Below, one piece after another: positions 35,259-44,508 of a stretch of DNA of 64,000 nucleotides (its first letter is position 1; each line of letters opens with the position of its first letter). The notes under the pieces were generated by a model. The model did not search any database, had not been told where the DNA came from, and saw nothing but the letters and a program-made list of their open reading frames with translations. A program made the position numbers and the translations under genes. The DNA lies in contig JAQGMI010000008.1 in NCBI GenBank assembly GCA_028292435.1, positions 17,452 through 81,451 of the forward strand, read 5' to 3'. This DNA is from Betaproteobacteria bacterium. GTDB taxonomy: Bacteria > Pseudomonadota > Gammaproteobacteria > Burkholderiales > SG8-41.

Positions 35259-36266
35259 ATGCTTGCCCGGGCCGCCAATAACTTGTACTGGATGTCGCGC
35301 CACATCGAACGCGCCGAAAACACCGCGCGCATGCTCGATGTCACGTACCGAATGTCGCTGCTGCCTTATCGCGTGCTCGAAGCGGGCCAGGAATGGGCCG
35401 ACCCGTGGGCGCTGCCGCTCGTGATCACCGGCCGCGCCACTGCGTACTACGAACTTTATCCGGAGATTACGCCCAACGAAATGCTGCATTTCATGGTGCT
35501 CGATCCGACCAATCCGTCGAGCATTTACTCGTGCATCCAGGCGGCGCGCGAGAACGCGCGCAACGTGCGCGGCGCGATCACGTCGGAGATGTACGAAGAT
35601 CTGAACGAATTGTGGCTCGACATGCGCAAGGTCGATTATCCGCATGTCGAATCGCGCGGCATCAGCGAATTCTTCGACTGGGTCAAGCTGCAGTCTCATC
35701 AATTCCGCGGCGTGACCTTCGGCACCATGCTGCGCGATGAAGGCTACCAGTTCATCCGCCTGGGCACATTCATGGAACGCGCCGACAACACCGCGCGCAT
35801 CGTCGACGTCAAATACCACACGCTGCTGCCTTCCGCGACCGACGTCGGCGGCGCGGTCGATTACTATCAGTGGAGCGCGCTGCTGCGCTCGGTCAGCGCG
35901 TTCGATTCATATCGCAAGGTTTATCGCGACGCGATCACGCCGATGAGAGTCGCCGAACTGCTGATCCTGCGCGACGACGTGCCGCGCTCGCTGCACGCAT
36001 GCATGAACGATATTTATGAGATTTTGCGCAACCTCTCGGACGACAGCCAGTTCGAGGCCGAACGCCTCGCCGGCGAACTGCACGCGAAATTGCATTACGG
36101 CCGCACCCAGCAGATCTTCGATGTAGGACTGCATGAGTACTTGATGGATTTCCTCGAGGGCATCAGCGTGCTCGCCGCCGAAATCAACCGCAACTTCCTC
36201 GCGCCCGACCTGCTGCCAAACGCCGGTGGCGCGCAGACACAAACACAAACCTCTTACTCAGCATGA
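35259..36266 (+). CDS. alpha-E domain protein
   Basis: 335 residues, nearly all helical. Two copies of the family ER motif are visible: HIERAENTARMLDV with Glu17-Arg18 and FMERADNTARIVDV with Glu173-Arg174, so the protein looks like a tandem repeat. The family accompanies circularly permuted ATP-grasp and transglutaminase proteins. A partner role in peptide-bond or amide formation is proposed from such contexts, and no reaction is proven. It is directly downstream of the ATP-grasp gene and 55 bases before Anbu. Confidence 0.9.
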   Translation: MLARAANNLYWMSRHIERAENTARMLDVTYRMSLLPYRVLEAGQEWADPWALPLVITGRATAYYELYPEITPNEMLHFMVLDPTNPSSIYSCIQAARENARNVRGAITSEMYEDLNELWLDMRKVDYPHVESRGISEFFDWVKLQSHQFRGVTFGTMLRDEGYQFIRLGTFMERADNTARIVDVKYHTLLPSATDVGGAVDYYQWSALLRSVSAFDSYRKVYRDAITPMRVAELLILRDDVPRSLHACMNDIYEILRNLSDDSQFEAERLAGELHAKLHYGRTQQIFDVGLHEYLMDFLEGISVLAAEINRNFLAPDLLPNAGGAQTQTQTSYSA

Positions 36267-36321
36267 GCGGCAACCATTAGAATAAGCACCTTTACTTCGG
36301 GCCGCCCGGGGAATTGTTTCC

Positions 36322-37062
36322 ATGACTTACTGTGTCGCCGTAATGCTCGATGCGGGAATGGTGTTCGCGTCGGATTCACGCACCAATGCAGGGGTCGATC
36401 AGATCTCGACATTCAGCAAGATGCACATGATCAAACGCGACGGCGAACGCCTGATCGCGGTATTGAGCTCGGGCAACCTGTCGATCACGCAAAGTGCCAT
36501 CAATCTGCTCGAGCATCAGTCGCGCAGTACCGAATCCACCAGCACGATCAACAATGCAACCTCGATGTTCGAGATTGCCGACCTGATCGGCAACGCCCTG
36601 CGCGAAGTGCGGCGCCGCGACGGCCCGTACCTTGCGCAAAGCAATATCGAGGCGGGCGCGTCGTTCGTGGTCGGCGGCCAGATCCGCGGCGAGCCGCAGC
36701 GTCTCTTTCACGTCTACAGCGAAGGCAACTTCATCGAGGCCACGCCGGAAACGCCGTACTTTCAGATCGGCGAAAGCAAGTATGGCAAACCGGTGATCGA
36801 CCGCGTCGTCAACCGGCACACGAGCCTGATGGACGCGGCGAAATGCGTGCTTGTGTCGTTCGACTCGACGATGCGCAGCAATATCTCGGTCGGCCTGCCG
36901 ATCGACATGCTCGTCTATCACAACAACAGCCTGAAGCCGGGCATCGTGCGCCGCATCGACGAGAGCGATACCTACTTCAACATGATTCACAATCAATGGG
37001 GCGAGGGTTTGCGGCGGGTGTTCGCGCAGATTCCGAACCCGCAATGGGATGACGCCGGCTAA
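36322..37062 (+). CDS. anbu: Anbu, proteasome-like Ntn hydrolase
   Basis: 246 residues with the beta-subunit fold of the 20S proteasome. Thr2 follows the initiator Met directly (MTYCVAVML), so methionine removal alone would expose the N-terminal threonine nucleophile, with no propeptide. Supporting Asp (ASDSRTNAG, Asp18) and Lys (FSKMHM, Lys33) occupy the proteasome-like active-site positions. Anbu proteins assemble as open helical stacks in published structures, and their substrates are unknown. The operon with ATP-grasp, alpha-E and transglutaminase genes is the classical one. Confidence 0.92.
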   Translation: MTYCVAVMLDAGMVFASDSRTNAGVDQISTFSKMHMIKRDGERLIAVLSSGNLSITQSAINLLEHQSRSTESTSTINNATSMFEIADLIGNALREVRRRDGPYLAQSNIEAGASFVVGGQIRGEPQRLFHVYSEGNFIEATPETPYFQIGESKYGKPVIDRVVNRHTSLMDAAKCVLVSFDSTMRSNISVGLPIDMLVYHNNSLKPGIVRRIDESDTYFNMIHNQWGEGLRRVFAQIPNPQWDDAG

Positions 37063-37098
37063 GAGACCGGTCGCCGGACGAGTGCACGGAAACTCGGC

Positions 37099-40000
37099 GT
37101 GAGCATCCACGTCGCGCTTAATCACCACACGCGGTACCGCTACGAGCGGCCGATCCTGCTGTCGCCGCACGAAATCAGGCTGCGGCCGGCGCCGCATTGC
37201 CGCACGCCTATCCTCGCGTATTCGCTGACGATCAAGCCGGCCAGGCACTTCGTGAATTGGCAGCAGGACGTCTACGGCAATTTCATCGCGCGTTACGTGT
37301 TTCCGGAGCAGACGCGCGAATTCGAAGTCACCGTCGATCTCGTCGCCGACATGACGGTGATCAACCCGTTCGATTTTTTTATCGAGACTTACGCCGAGAA
37401 ATATCCGTTCAGCTATACCGCTGCGCTGGCGCAGGAACTGACGCCGTTTCTTGCGATCGACGAGCACGGGCCCGTGCTCGAGGCGTGGCTCGCGCGCTTC
37501 AAGGCGCGCGAACTAAAGCCCGGCATGCTCACGATCGACTTCCTGATGGCGGTGAACCGCAGCCTGCAGGCCGATATCGGGTATCTCGTGCGCATGGAAC
37601 CCGGCGTGCAGACCTGCGAGCAAACGCTTGGGCTCAAAAGCGGCTCGTGCCGGGACAGCGGCTGGCTGATGGTGCAGATTCTGCGACATTGCGGGCTCGC
37701 GGCGCGCTTTACCTCGGGTTATCTGATTCAATTAACCGCGGACGTCAAAGCGCTCGACGGCCCATCCGGACCCGAGCGCGATTTCACCGACCTTCACGCC
37801 TGGGCTGAAGTGTACATACCGGGTGCTGGCTGGATCGGTCTCGATCCGACCTCCGGCCTCCTCGCCGGCGAAGGCCATATACCGCTTGCCTGTACGGCGT
37901 CGCCCGGCAGCGCGGCGGCGGTGATCGGCAACATCCTGGGCGACCCGGGAAAATCGGAATTCGATTTTTCGATGAGCGTCACGCGCGTGCACGAAGATCC
38001 GCGCGTTTCCAAACCGTATACCGACGATCAATGGCGCGCCATCGATACGCTCGGCCGCGCGGTCGACAGCGAACTCGACGCCCATGATGTCCGCCTCACG
38101 CAAGGCGGCGAGCCGACTTTCATTTCGATCGACGACATGGAAGGCGCGGCATGGAATTTCACCGCCCTGTCGCCGGAAAAACTGAAGCTCGCGGCCGCGC
38201 TGCAGCAGCGCATGCAGCAGCGCTTGTCGCCCGGCGCGCTGCTGCATTACGGCCAGGGCAAATGGTATCCGGGCGAGCCGCTGCCACGGTGGGCGCTCGG
38301 CATTTACTGGCGCAAGGACGGCAAGCCGGTATGGCGCAATCAAAACCTGATCGCCGTCGAGCGCGCGCAAAATGGCATCCGCGAAGCGCGCCAGTTGATC
38401 GACCGCATCGCGGGTGAACTCGGTTTTTCAACGGCGTTCGTGATCCCGGCGTTCGAAGACACGCTGCGCGCGATCGACAAGGAAAGCGAACTACCGATCA
38501 ACGTCGATCCGCTCACCGCCAGGCTCGACGAGCCGGGCGAGCGCGCGCGGCTCGCGACCCAGCTGCGGCGCGGACTCGGCGAACCGGCCGGTTATGTGCT
38601 GCCGCTGCGCGCGACCAAACTCGGCGCACGCGCTAAAACGCCCGGGCGCTGGCTCAGCAGCTTATGGCCGCTGCGGCGCACGCACCTATTGCTCGGGCCC
38701 GGGGATTCCGCGCTCGGCTATCGGCTGCCGCTGGGCAGTCTGCCCGAGTACAAAGAACCCGAGGACGAGGATAAGCCGCTCGATCCGTTTGCGCCGCTGC
38801 CTTACATCGGGCACGAACACGCGGGCGCGCCGCGCGAAATCATCGAACCGAAACCGCATCCGACGCCAGCGGAGATAGTGCGCACCGCGCTGTGCGTCGA
38901 GCCGCGCAACGGCGTCCTGCACATCTACATGCCACCGATCCGGCTGATTGAAGATTATCTTGCGCTGGTCGCCGCGGTCGAAGCGAGCGCCGAGGCGCTG
39001 CATCTCGAGTTGCGCATCGAGGGCTATGAGCCGCCGACCGACTTGCGCATGAACGCGTTGCGCATCACGCCGGACCCGGGCGTGATCGAAGTCAACGTGC
39101 AGCCTGTGGGGAGCTGGGGCGAACTCGTGGCGAATACGACGGCGCTTTACGAGGACGCGCGCGCAACGCGGCTCGCCAGCGAAAAATTCATGCTCGACGG
39201 ACGCCATACCGGCACTGGCGGGGGCAATCACATCACGCTCGGCGGCGCGACGCCACCCGACAGTCCGCTGCTGCGCCGGCCCGATCTTGTAAAAAGCCTT
39301 GTCACTTATTGGCAAAACCATCCGGCGCTGTCGTACCTGTTCGCCGGACAGTTCGTCGGTCCGACGAGCCAGGCGCCGCGCGTCGATGAAGCGCGCGATG
39401 ACAATCTGTACGAGCTCGAAATTGCATTTCAGCAGATGGCGCAGCGCCAGCAGGCCGGCAAAGAGGCGCTCACGCCGTGGCTCGTCGACCGCCTGCTGCG
39501 CAACCTGCTCGTCGACCTGACCGGCAATACGCACCGCGCCGAATTCTGTATCGACAAACTGTATTCCCCCGATACCTCGGCCGGCCGCCTTGGCCTGCTC
39601 GAGTTCCGCGCGTTCGAGATGCCGCCGCATGCGCAGATGAGCCTCGCGCAAATGCTGCTCTTGCGCGCGCTCGTCGCGCGCTTCTGGCAGACGCCGTATC
39701 AGCGGCCGTTGATCCGCTGGGGTACGCAGCTGCACGACCGCTTTATGCTGCCGCATTTCATCGTCGCCGACATGGGCGACGTCGTACGCGACCTCAAGGG
39801 CGCCGGCTACGCGTTCGACCTCAGCTGGTTTACGCCGTTCGTGGAGTTTCGCTTCCCCCGCTACGGCACTGTCAGCTACAACGATATCCAACTCGAACTG
39901 CGCCAGGCGATCGAGCCGTGGAATGTGCTCGGCGAGGAAGTGAGCGCCGGCGCCACGGCGCGCTACGTCGATTCATCGGTCGAGCGTTTGCAGGTGAAAG

Positions 40001-40398
40001 TGAGCGGACTCACCGGCACGCGCTATGTCGTGACTTGCAATCAAAGGCAGGTGCCGCTGCACCCGACCGGCGTGCCCGGCGAGGCGGTCGCGGGCGTGCG
40101 CTATCGCGCGTGGGCGCCGCCGCTCGCACTGCATCCCACCATCGGGCTGCAGGCGCCGCTCGTCTTCGACATTGTCGACACGTGGAACGGGCGCAGCATC
40201 CGCGGCTGCACTTATCACGTTGCGCACCCGGGCGGCCGCAATTACGCGACGTTCCCCGTCAATGCGAACGAAGCGGAAGCACGCCGCATCGCGCGCTTCT
40301 GGGACCACGGCCATACGCCGGGCGCCCGCACCCTCGAAACGCAATCCGCGAATCCCGCGTACCCGCTGACCCTCGATCTACGCTGGCACGCGCACTAA
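37099..40398 (+). CDS. transglutaminase-like/DUF2126 large protein
   Basis: 1099 residues from GTG 37099. The N-terminal part (residues 1-290) is a transglutaminase-like module with a Cys184-His233-Asp249 triad, seen in GSCRDSG, DLHAWAEVY and GLDPTSG. The rest corresponds to DUF2126, starting near LTQGGEPTFISIDD and ending with RNYATFPVNANEAEARR. It is cytoplasmic by lack of a signal. It may cleave or form amide bonds on the product of the ATP-grasp enzyme (inference from gene order). It closes the operon; lon follows in opposite orientation after 25 bases. Confidence 0.9.
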   Translation: MSIHVALNHHTRYRYERPILLSPHEIRLRPAPHCRTPILAYSLTIKPARHFVNWQQDVYGNFIARYVFPEQTREFEVTVDLVADMTVINPFDFFIETYAEKYPFSYTAALAQELTPFLAIDEHGPVLEAWLARFKARELKPGMLTIDFLMAVNRSLQADIGYLVRMEPGVQTCEQTLGLKSGSCRDSGWLMVQILRHCGLAARFTSGYLIQLTADVKALDGPSGPERDFTDLHAWAEVYIPGAGWIGLDPTSGLLAGEGHIPLACTASPGSAAAVIGNILGDPGKSEFDFSMSVTRVHEDPRVSKPYTDDQWRAIDTLGRAVDSELDAHDVRLTQGGEPTFISIDDMEGAAWNFTALSPEKLKLAAALQQRMQQRLSPGALLHYGQGKWYPGEPLPRWALGIYWRKDGKPVWRNQNLIAVERAQNGIREARQLIDRIAGELGFSTAFVIPAFEDTLRAIDKESELPINVDPLTARLDEPGERARLATQLRRGLGEPAGYVLPLRATKLGARAKTPGRWLSSLWPLRRTHLLLGPGDSALGYRLPLGSLPEYKEPEDEDKPLDPFAPLPYIGHEHAGAPREIIEPKPHPTPAEIVRTALCVEPRNGVLHIYMPPIRLIEDYLALVAAVEASAEALHLELRIEGYEPPTDLRMNALRITPDPGVIEVNVQPVGSWGELVANTTALYEDARATRLASEKFMLDGRHTGTGGGNHITLGGATPPDSPLLRRPDLVKSLVTYWQNHPALSYLFAGQFVGPTSQAPRVDEARDDNLYELEIAFQQMAQRQQAGKEALTPWLVDRLLRNLLVDLTGNTHRAEFCIDKLYSPDTSAGRLGLLEFRAFEMPPHAQMSLAQMLLLRALVARFWQTPYQRPLIRWGTQLHDRFMLPHFIVADMGDVVRDLKGAGYAFDLSWFTPFVEFRFPRYGTVSYNDIQLELRQAIEPWNVLGEEVSAGATARYVDSSVERLQVKVSGLTGTRYVVTCNQRQVPLHPTGVPGEAVAGVRYRAWAPPLALHPTIGLQAPLVFDIVDTWNGRSIRGCTYHVAHPGGRNYATFPVNANEAEARRIARFWDHGHTPGARTLETQSANPAYPLTLDLRWHAH

Positions 40399-40423
40399 GC
40401 GCGTACGCAGCGCCGCGTGGTTA

Positions 40424-42868
40424 TCACGCCGCCTCGGCCCTGACCGCATCTGTCGACAGCGCCGCAGCGAGCGCATCGTCGACTTCGGCAACCCACACGA
40501 ATTTCAGTTTCTCGCGTGCTTCCGCGGGCACGTCTTCGAGATCGCGGCGATTGCGCTCGGGCAGCAGCACCGTAGTGATACCGGCACGCATCGCGGCGAG
40601 CACTTTTTCCTTCACGCCGCCGATTGGCAATACAAGACCGCGCAAGCTGATCTCGCCCGTCATCGCAACGTCGGCGCGCACCGGCCGCCCCGTCAGCAGC
40701 GACGACAGCGCGGTGAACATTGCAACGCCGGCGCTCGGTCCGTCTTTCGGGGTAGCTCCCGCCGGGACGTGCACGTGGATATCGGACTGGTCGAGCAGTT
40801 GCTGGTCGATGCCGAGCCGCTGCGCGCGTGCTTTGAGTAAGGATAAAGCAGCCTGTGCGCTTTCCTTCATCACGTCGCCGAGCTGACCCGTGAGTATCAG
40901 CTTGCCGTTGCCCGGCATGCGGCTCGCCTCGATGAACAGAATGTCGCCGCCGACCGGCGTCCACGCGAGGCCCGTCGCCACGCCCGGCACGCCGGTGCGC
41001 ATCGCAACATCCGCATCGAATTTCGGCGCGCCGAGTATCGTCGCCAGGTCGCTGCGTTCGATCTTCACCGCCTCGGCACTGCCTTCGGCGATTCGCACCG
41101 CCACATTGCGCAGCACCTTGCCGATTTCACGCTCGAGATTGCGCACGCCGGCTTCACGCGTGTAATCGTCGATGACTGCGCGCAACGCTTCGTCGCTGAT
41201 CTCGCACTGCTCGGGTTTCAATCCCGTCGCTTCGTACTGGCGGCCGACGAGGTAACGCCGCGCGATCTGCTGCTTTTCCTGCGCGGTGTAACCGGGCAGC
41301 TGGATGACTTCCATACGGTCGCGCAACGGCCCCGGAATCGTGTCGAGCACGTTCGCGGTGCAGATGAACATCACGTCCGACAAATCGAACGGGACCGCGA
41401 GATAGTTGTCGCGGAACGTCGAGTTCTGCTCGGGATCCAGCACCTCGAGTAGCGCCGACGCTGGATCGCCGTGAAAACCACCGGCGCCGAGCTTGTCGAC
41501 TTCATCGAGCATCATCACGCAGTTGCGCGTTTCCACCTTGCGCAGATTCTGGATGATCGTGCCCGGCAGCGCGCCTACGTAGGTGCGCCGGTGACCGCGG
41601 ATTTCCGCTTCGTCATGCACGCCGCCCAGGCTGACCCGCACGAACTTGCGCCCCGTCGCGCGCGCGATGCTTTGGCCGAGCGAAGTCTTGCCGACACCGG
41701 GCGGGCCGGAGAAGCACAAGATGGGACTCTTGCCGGACGGATTCAATTTGCGCACCGCGAGATATTCGAGGATGCGTTTCTTGATCTTGTCGAGACCGTA
41801 GTGATCGGCGTCGAGCGTGCGCCGCGCTTCATTGATATCGATCGCGGTCGCTTCTTCCGACTTCCACGGCAGTTCGATCAACCAGTCGAGATACGTGCGA
41901 ATCATCGAGTACTCGCCAGCGCCCTCCGGCATGCGCTCAAGGCGTTTTAATTCCTTGCGCGCCTGCTTTTCCACTTCCTCGGGCATCTTCGCTTCGGTGA
42001 TCGCCTTGTCGAGCTCGGCTATTTCCGCTTTGCTGTCGTCTTCATCGCCCAGCTCTTTCTGGATCGTGCGCATCTGTTCGCGCAGCAAATGCTCGCGATT
42101 GCGGCCTTCGATCGATTCGCGCGTGCGCTCGTCGATGTCGCGCGACACTTTCAGCACTTCAATCCGATGCGATAAAAGTTCGAGCAGTTTGTCGAGCCGC
42201 GCCGTGATGTCGAACGTTTCGAGCAGTTTTTGCTTCTCCTCGGAGCTAACGTCCATCAAGCCCGCGATGAAATCGGCGAGCCGCGCCGGGCCCTCGACGC
42301 CTTTCAACGCCGTGACCATGTCTTCCGGCACCTGCGGCAGCAATTGCAATATCTCGGTTGCGCGCTGCTTCAGATTGAGCGCGCGGCCTTCGATTTCAGG
42401 GCCGAATTGGTCCGGCTGCTCGATAATCTGCACGCGTGCGACCGTGTACGGATAGCCGTCGAGAAATTGCAGCACGCGGAAGCGCTTGACGCCCTGGCAG
42501 ATCGCATAGTGCGAACCGTCGGGCGCGGTGATGTAGCGCACGACGTTGGCGGTCGTGCCGACCCAATGCAAGTCATCAGGCTGGGGCAGGTCGACGTCGG
42601 GCTTGGTCTGCAGCAACACGCCGAGTGGACGCTCGAGCCGCACCGCTTCCTGCGCCGCGGCGCGCGAGCGTTCGCGCCCGACGGTCAACGGCAGCACGAC
42701 GCCGGGGAACAATACGGCCTGGCGCACCGGCATGATGATCAGCGCATCGTCAGGCAGCGCACGGGCGCTGCTCGCACGCGACGTATTCGCGGGCGCGCTG
42801 TTCTGCGCAGCATGGCCGGCTGCGTCGGCACTCAACGGCGTGATGTTCGCAATGATGTCTTCGTTCAT
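40424..42868 (-). CDS. lon: ATP-dependent Lon protease
   Basis: 814 residues: a LAN substrate domain beginning near LIIMPVRQAVLFPG after a 40-residue Ala/Ser-rich extension, AAA+ with Walker A GPPGVGKT and Walker B MMLDEVDK, and a C-terminal protease with Ser712 (PKDGPSAG) and Lys755 (GGVKEK). It degrades misfolded and regulatory proteins in the cytoplasm. Its start overlaps the hsp20 stop (ATGA), so lon is the last gene of a trxC-hsp20-lon operon, unlike the usual clpX-lon neighbourhood. It may be a second Lon. Confidence 0.95.
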   Translation of the reverse strand: MNEDIIANITPLSADAAGHAAQNSAPANTSRASSARALPDDALIIMPVRQAVLFPGVVLPLTVGRERSRAAAQEAVRLERPLGVLLQTKPDVDLPQPDDLHWVGTTANVVRYITAPDGSHYAICQGVKRFRVLQFLDGYPYTVARVQIIEQPDQFGPEIEGRALNLKQRATEILQLLPQVPEDMVTALKGVEGPARLADFIAGLMDVSSEEKQKLLETFDITARLDKLLELLSHRIEVLKVSRDIDERTRESIEGRNREHLLREQMRTIQKELGDEDDSKAEIAELDKAITEAKMPEEVEKQARKELKRLERMPEGAGEYSMIRTYLDWLIELPWKSEEATAIDINEARRTLDADHYGLDKIKKRILEYLAVRKLNPSGKSPILCFSGPPGVGKTSLGQSIARATGRKFVRVSLGGVHDEAEIRGHRRTYVGALPGTIIQNLRKVETRNCVMMLDEVDKLGAGGFHGDPASALLEVLDPEQNSTFRDNYLAVPFDLSDVMFICTANVLDTIPGPLRDRMEVIQLPGYTAQEKQQIARRYLVGRQYEATGLKPEQCEISDEALRAVIDDYTREAGVRNLEREIGKVLRNVAVRIAEGSAEAVKIERSDLATILGAPKFDADVAMRTGVPGVATGLAWTPVGGDILFIEASRMPGNGKLILTGQLGDVMKESAQAALSLLKARAQRLGIDQQLLDQSDIHVHVPAGATPKDGPSAGVAMFTALSSLLTGRPVRADVAMTGEISLRGLVLPIGGVKEKVLAAMRAGITTVLLPERNRRDLEDVPAEAREKLKFVWVAEVDDALAAALSTDAVRAEAA

Positions 42869-43284
42869 GTCTGGTTCGCCTTACGTAGTCTTAATATGAG
42901 ACAACCGTCATTGAATTCCTGCGTCGCTGCTTCGAGTTGCAGATTCGACAGCGCGATTCGGCGCTCGAAGTAACCGTACGGAATTTCCAGCCGCCGTACC
43001 GCGCCGCGCTTGCCGGCAAACGGCGCACGGCGTTCGGCGCGCACCACCAGCACGCCGGATTCGAGCGCAATCTGCACACCTTCGCGCGCTACGCCAGGCA
43101 GCGCCATGATGATCACGATCTCGCGCTCGTCCTCGAGAATATCGACCGGCGGCTCCCAGACGGCGCGCGCGCGCGCCGATGCCGCGAGGCGAAAGAATTG
43201 CCGGTGCATGCGGTCGGCCTGATCGAGCAGATCACAGGCCTCCGACCACATCCAGCCCGTTGCATTACGTGCGGACATTGGCAT
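42865..43284 (-). CDS. Hsp20/alpha-crystallin family small heat-shock protein
   Basis: 139 residues. The alpha-crystallin domain occupies about residues 45-135: PPVDILEDEREIVIIMALPGV, the beta-sandwich part with VLVVRAERR, and FERRIALSNLQL (matching the FxRxxxLP pattern with L-S in place of L-P). The N-terminus contains aromatic and helical MWSEACDLLDQADRMHRQFF. It acts as an ATP-independent holdase. It overlaps lon by 4 bases and follows trxC by 24, so holdase, reductase and protease are made together. Confidence 0.88.
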   Translation of the reverse strand: MPMSARNATGWMWSEACDLLDQADRMHRQFFRLAASARARAVWEPPVDILEDEREIVIIMALPGVAREGVQIALESGVLVVRAERRAPFAGKRGAVRRLEIPYGYFERRIALSNLQLEAATQEFNDGCLILRLRKANQT

Positions 43285-43308
43285 CCATTCCGTTGAAAGT
43301 TAATGAAG

Positions 43309-43752
43309 TCACGTGCGCTGCACGCTGTCTTTGATCCAGCCCACGAGGCCCTGCGCATCGAGTGCGCCCGACTGGCGTGCAACTTCGCGTCCGTTCCTGA
43401 ATACAACAAGCGTCGGTATGCCGCGAATGCCGAAGCGCGCAGCAAGCGCCTGCTCGGCTTCGGTGTTCAATTTAGCAAGGCGCACGCCGGGCGCGAGCTG
43501 CGCCGCCGCCTGCTCGTACGCCGGCGCCATCATCTTGCACGGCCCGCACCACGGCGCCCAGAAATCGACCACGACCGGCAATTCGTTGCTGCCGATGTGG
43601 CGGTCGAAATTCGCGGCGTTCAGATCGAATGGCGCAGTCGCCGCCAGCGGTTCGCCGCAAGTGCCGCATTTGGCACCGGCGCCCAGCCGTTCGCGCAACA
43701 CGCGATTGGTCGTGCTGCAGTTTTGACAGACTACGTGCAGATGCTCGCTCAT
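43309..43752 (-). CDS. trxC: thioredoxin 2
   Basis: 147 residues from ATG 43752; ATG 43758, two codons earlier, is possible. An N-terminal zinc ribbon (Cys9, Cys12, Cys28, Cys31) is followed by the thioredoxin fold with WCGPC and the cis-proline segment GIPTL. It reduces disulphides and, via zinc release, responds to oxidation. The last residues before the stop are VQRT. A TATAAA-like box (minus strand, 43781-43786) lies upstream. First gene of the trxC-hsp20-lon operon. The gap from here to the hfq-like stop is 210 bases and shows no gene. Confidence 0.93.
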   Translation of the reverse strand: MSEHLHVVCQNCSTTNRVLRERLGAGAKCGTCGEPLAATAPFDLNAANFDRHIGSNELPVVVDFWAPWCGPCKMMAPAYEQAAAQLAPGVRLAKLNTEAEQALAARFGIRGIPTLVVFRNGREVARQSGALDAQGLVGWIKDSVQRT

Positions 43753-43962
43753 GTTCATTCGCCTTTCCTGCGCTCGCCGTTTTATACGACAACGACAAGC
43801 CACATGAATTCGAATGTGCGGGCAATTACGCAGGATTCAAGGCGAGGTGCCGGAACTGTCCGTGCCTAATGACTGCAAGCTAACTATATGGCGCCACTCG
43901 CGTGGATTGCGAGCGCGCAGCCGCACGTGCAGAAGCATCGCGGGCCGGTATGCGAAAAGTAA

Positions 43963-44382
43963 CTACTCGCCGGGTGTGGTCTTGATCACTCTGCGCTTTG
44001 AGCGCACGACGATCGTCGGCTGGCGCGGCTTGCGCTCGCTGACGCCGACCGCGTCTTCCGGCTCGGCGCGCCGTAACGCGGGCCTCGGCGCACGTGCGTA
44101 GGACTTGGTGCCGGCCTCGGCTCGGGACGCTGATCCCGTCAGCGGCTGCACGGTCGAAATCGCGTGCTTGTAAACATGGTCGGACAACTCGCCTTCAAGC
44201 AGGATTGCATAATCGTCAAACGAGGTAATGCGCCCCTCAAGCTTCAGCCCGTTGACCAGGAAGATCGCGACCGCGCGCCGCTCTTTCGCCAATTCGCTCA
44301 AAAAGCGATATTGCGCGGGGCGGTGCGGCTCGGCGCTTACCGGCTTGGGGGGACGGGGTTTTTTTACACCTACTTTTTGCAT
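43963..44382 (-). CDS. Hfq-like RNA-binding protein with basic C-terminal tail
   Basis: 139 residues. The Sm core is at about residues 22-82: RFLSELAKERRAVAIFLVNG, LKLEGRITSFDDYAILL and the Sm2 signature VYKHAIST. The usual QDPFLN opening is QYRFLS, and the rim arginines differ. Before it lies a lysine/proline-rich leader, and after it a 55-residue arginine-rich tail (KRRVIKTT at the end). Hfq hexamers bind sRNA and A-rich RNA. This is a divergent paralogue, and the canonical hfq-hflX neighbours are absent. The start has no strong ribosome site. Confidence 0.8.
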   Translation of the reverse strand: MQKVGVKKPRPPKPVSAEPHRPAQYRFLSELAKERRAVAIFLVNGLKLEGRITSFDDYAILLEGELSDHVYKHAISTVQPLTGSASRAEAGTKSYARAPRPALRRAEPEDAVGVSERKPRQPTIVVRSKRRVIKTTPGE

Positions 44383-44478
44383 GCTTGTCGACTCGGGATG
44401 CGCGCGCGCTCGGCGTGCTGATAGGCTTAATAAAATGGCGGTCTCCCACGCCGGCGTTATTGCGGGGACAGCCTCTAG

Positions 44479-44484
44479 TATACT
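44479..44484 (+). promoter_or_regulatory. possible -10 element of rdgC
   Basis: TATACT, preceded by CTAG, lies 25 bases before the rdgC ATG in the 126-base divergent gap with the hfq-like gene. No strong -35 at the right distance; candidate only. A seven-T run follows. Confidence 0.35.
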
Positions 44485-44508
44485 GCGTCCTTTTTTTGCG
44501 TAGCCCTC

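Noticed and set aside
38686..39891. 401-codon open frame on the minus strand inside the transglutaminase/DUF2126 gene
   Set aside because: It lies antisense to a clear 1099-residue gene, has no ribosome site and no recognisable domain. It is typical of GC-rich coding shadows.
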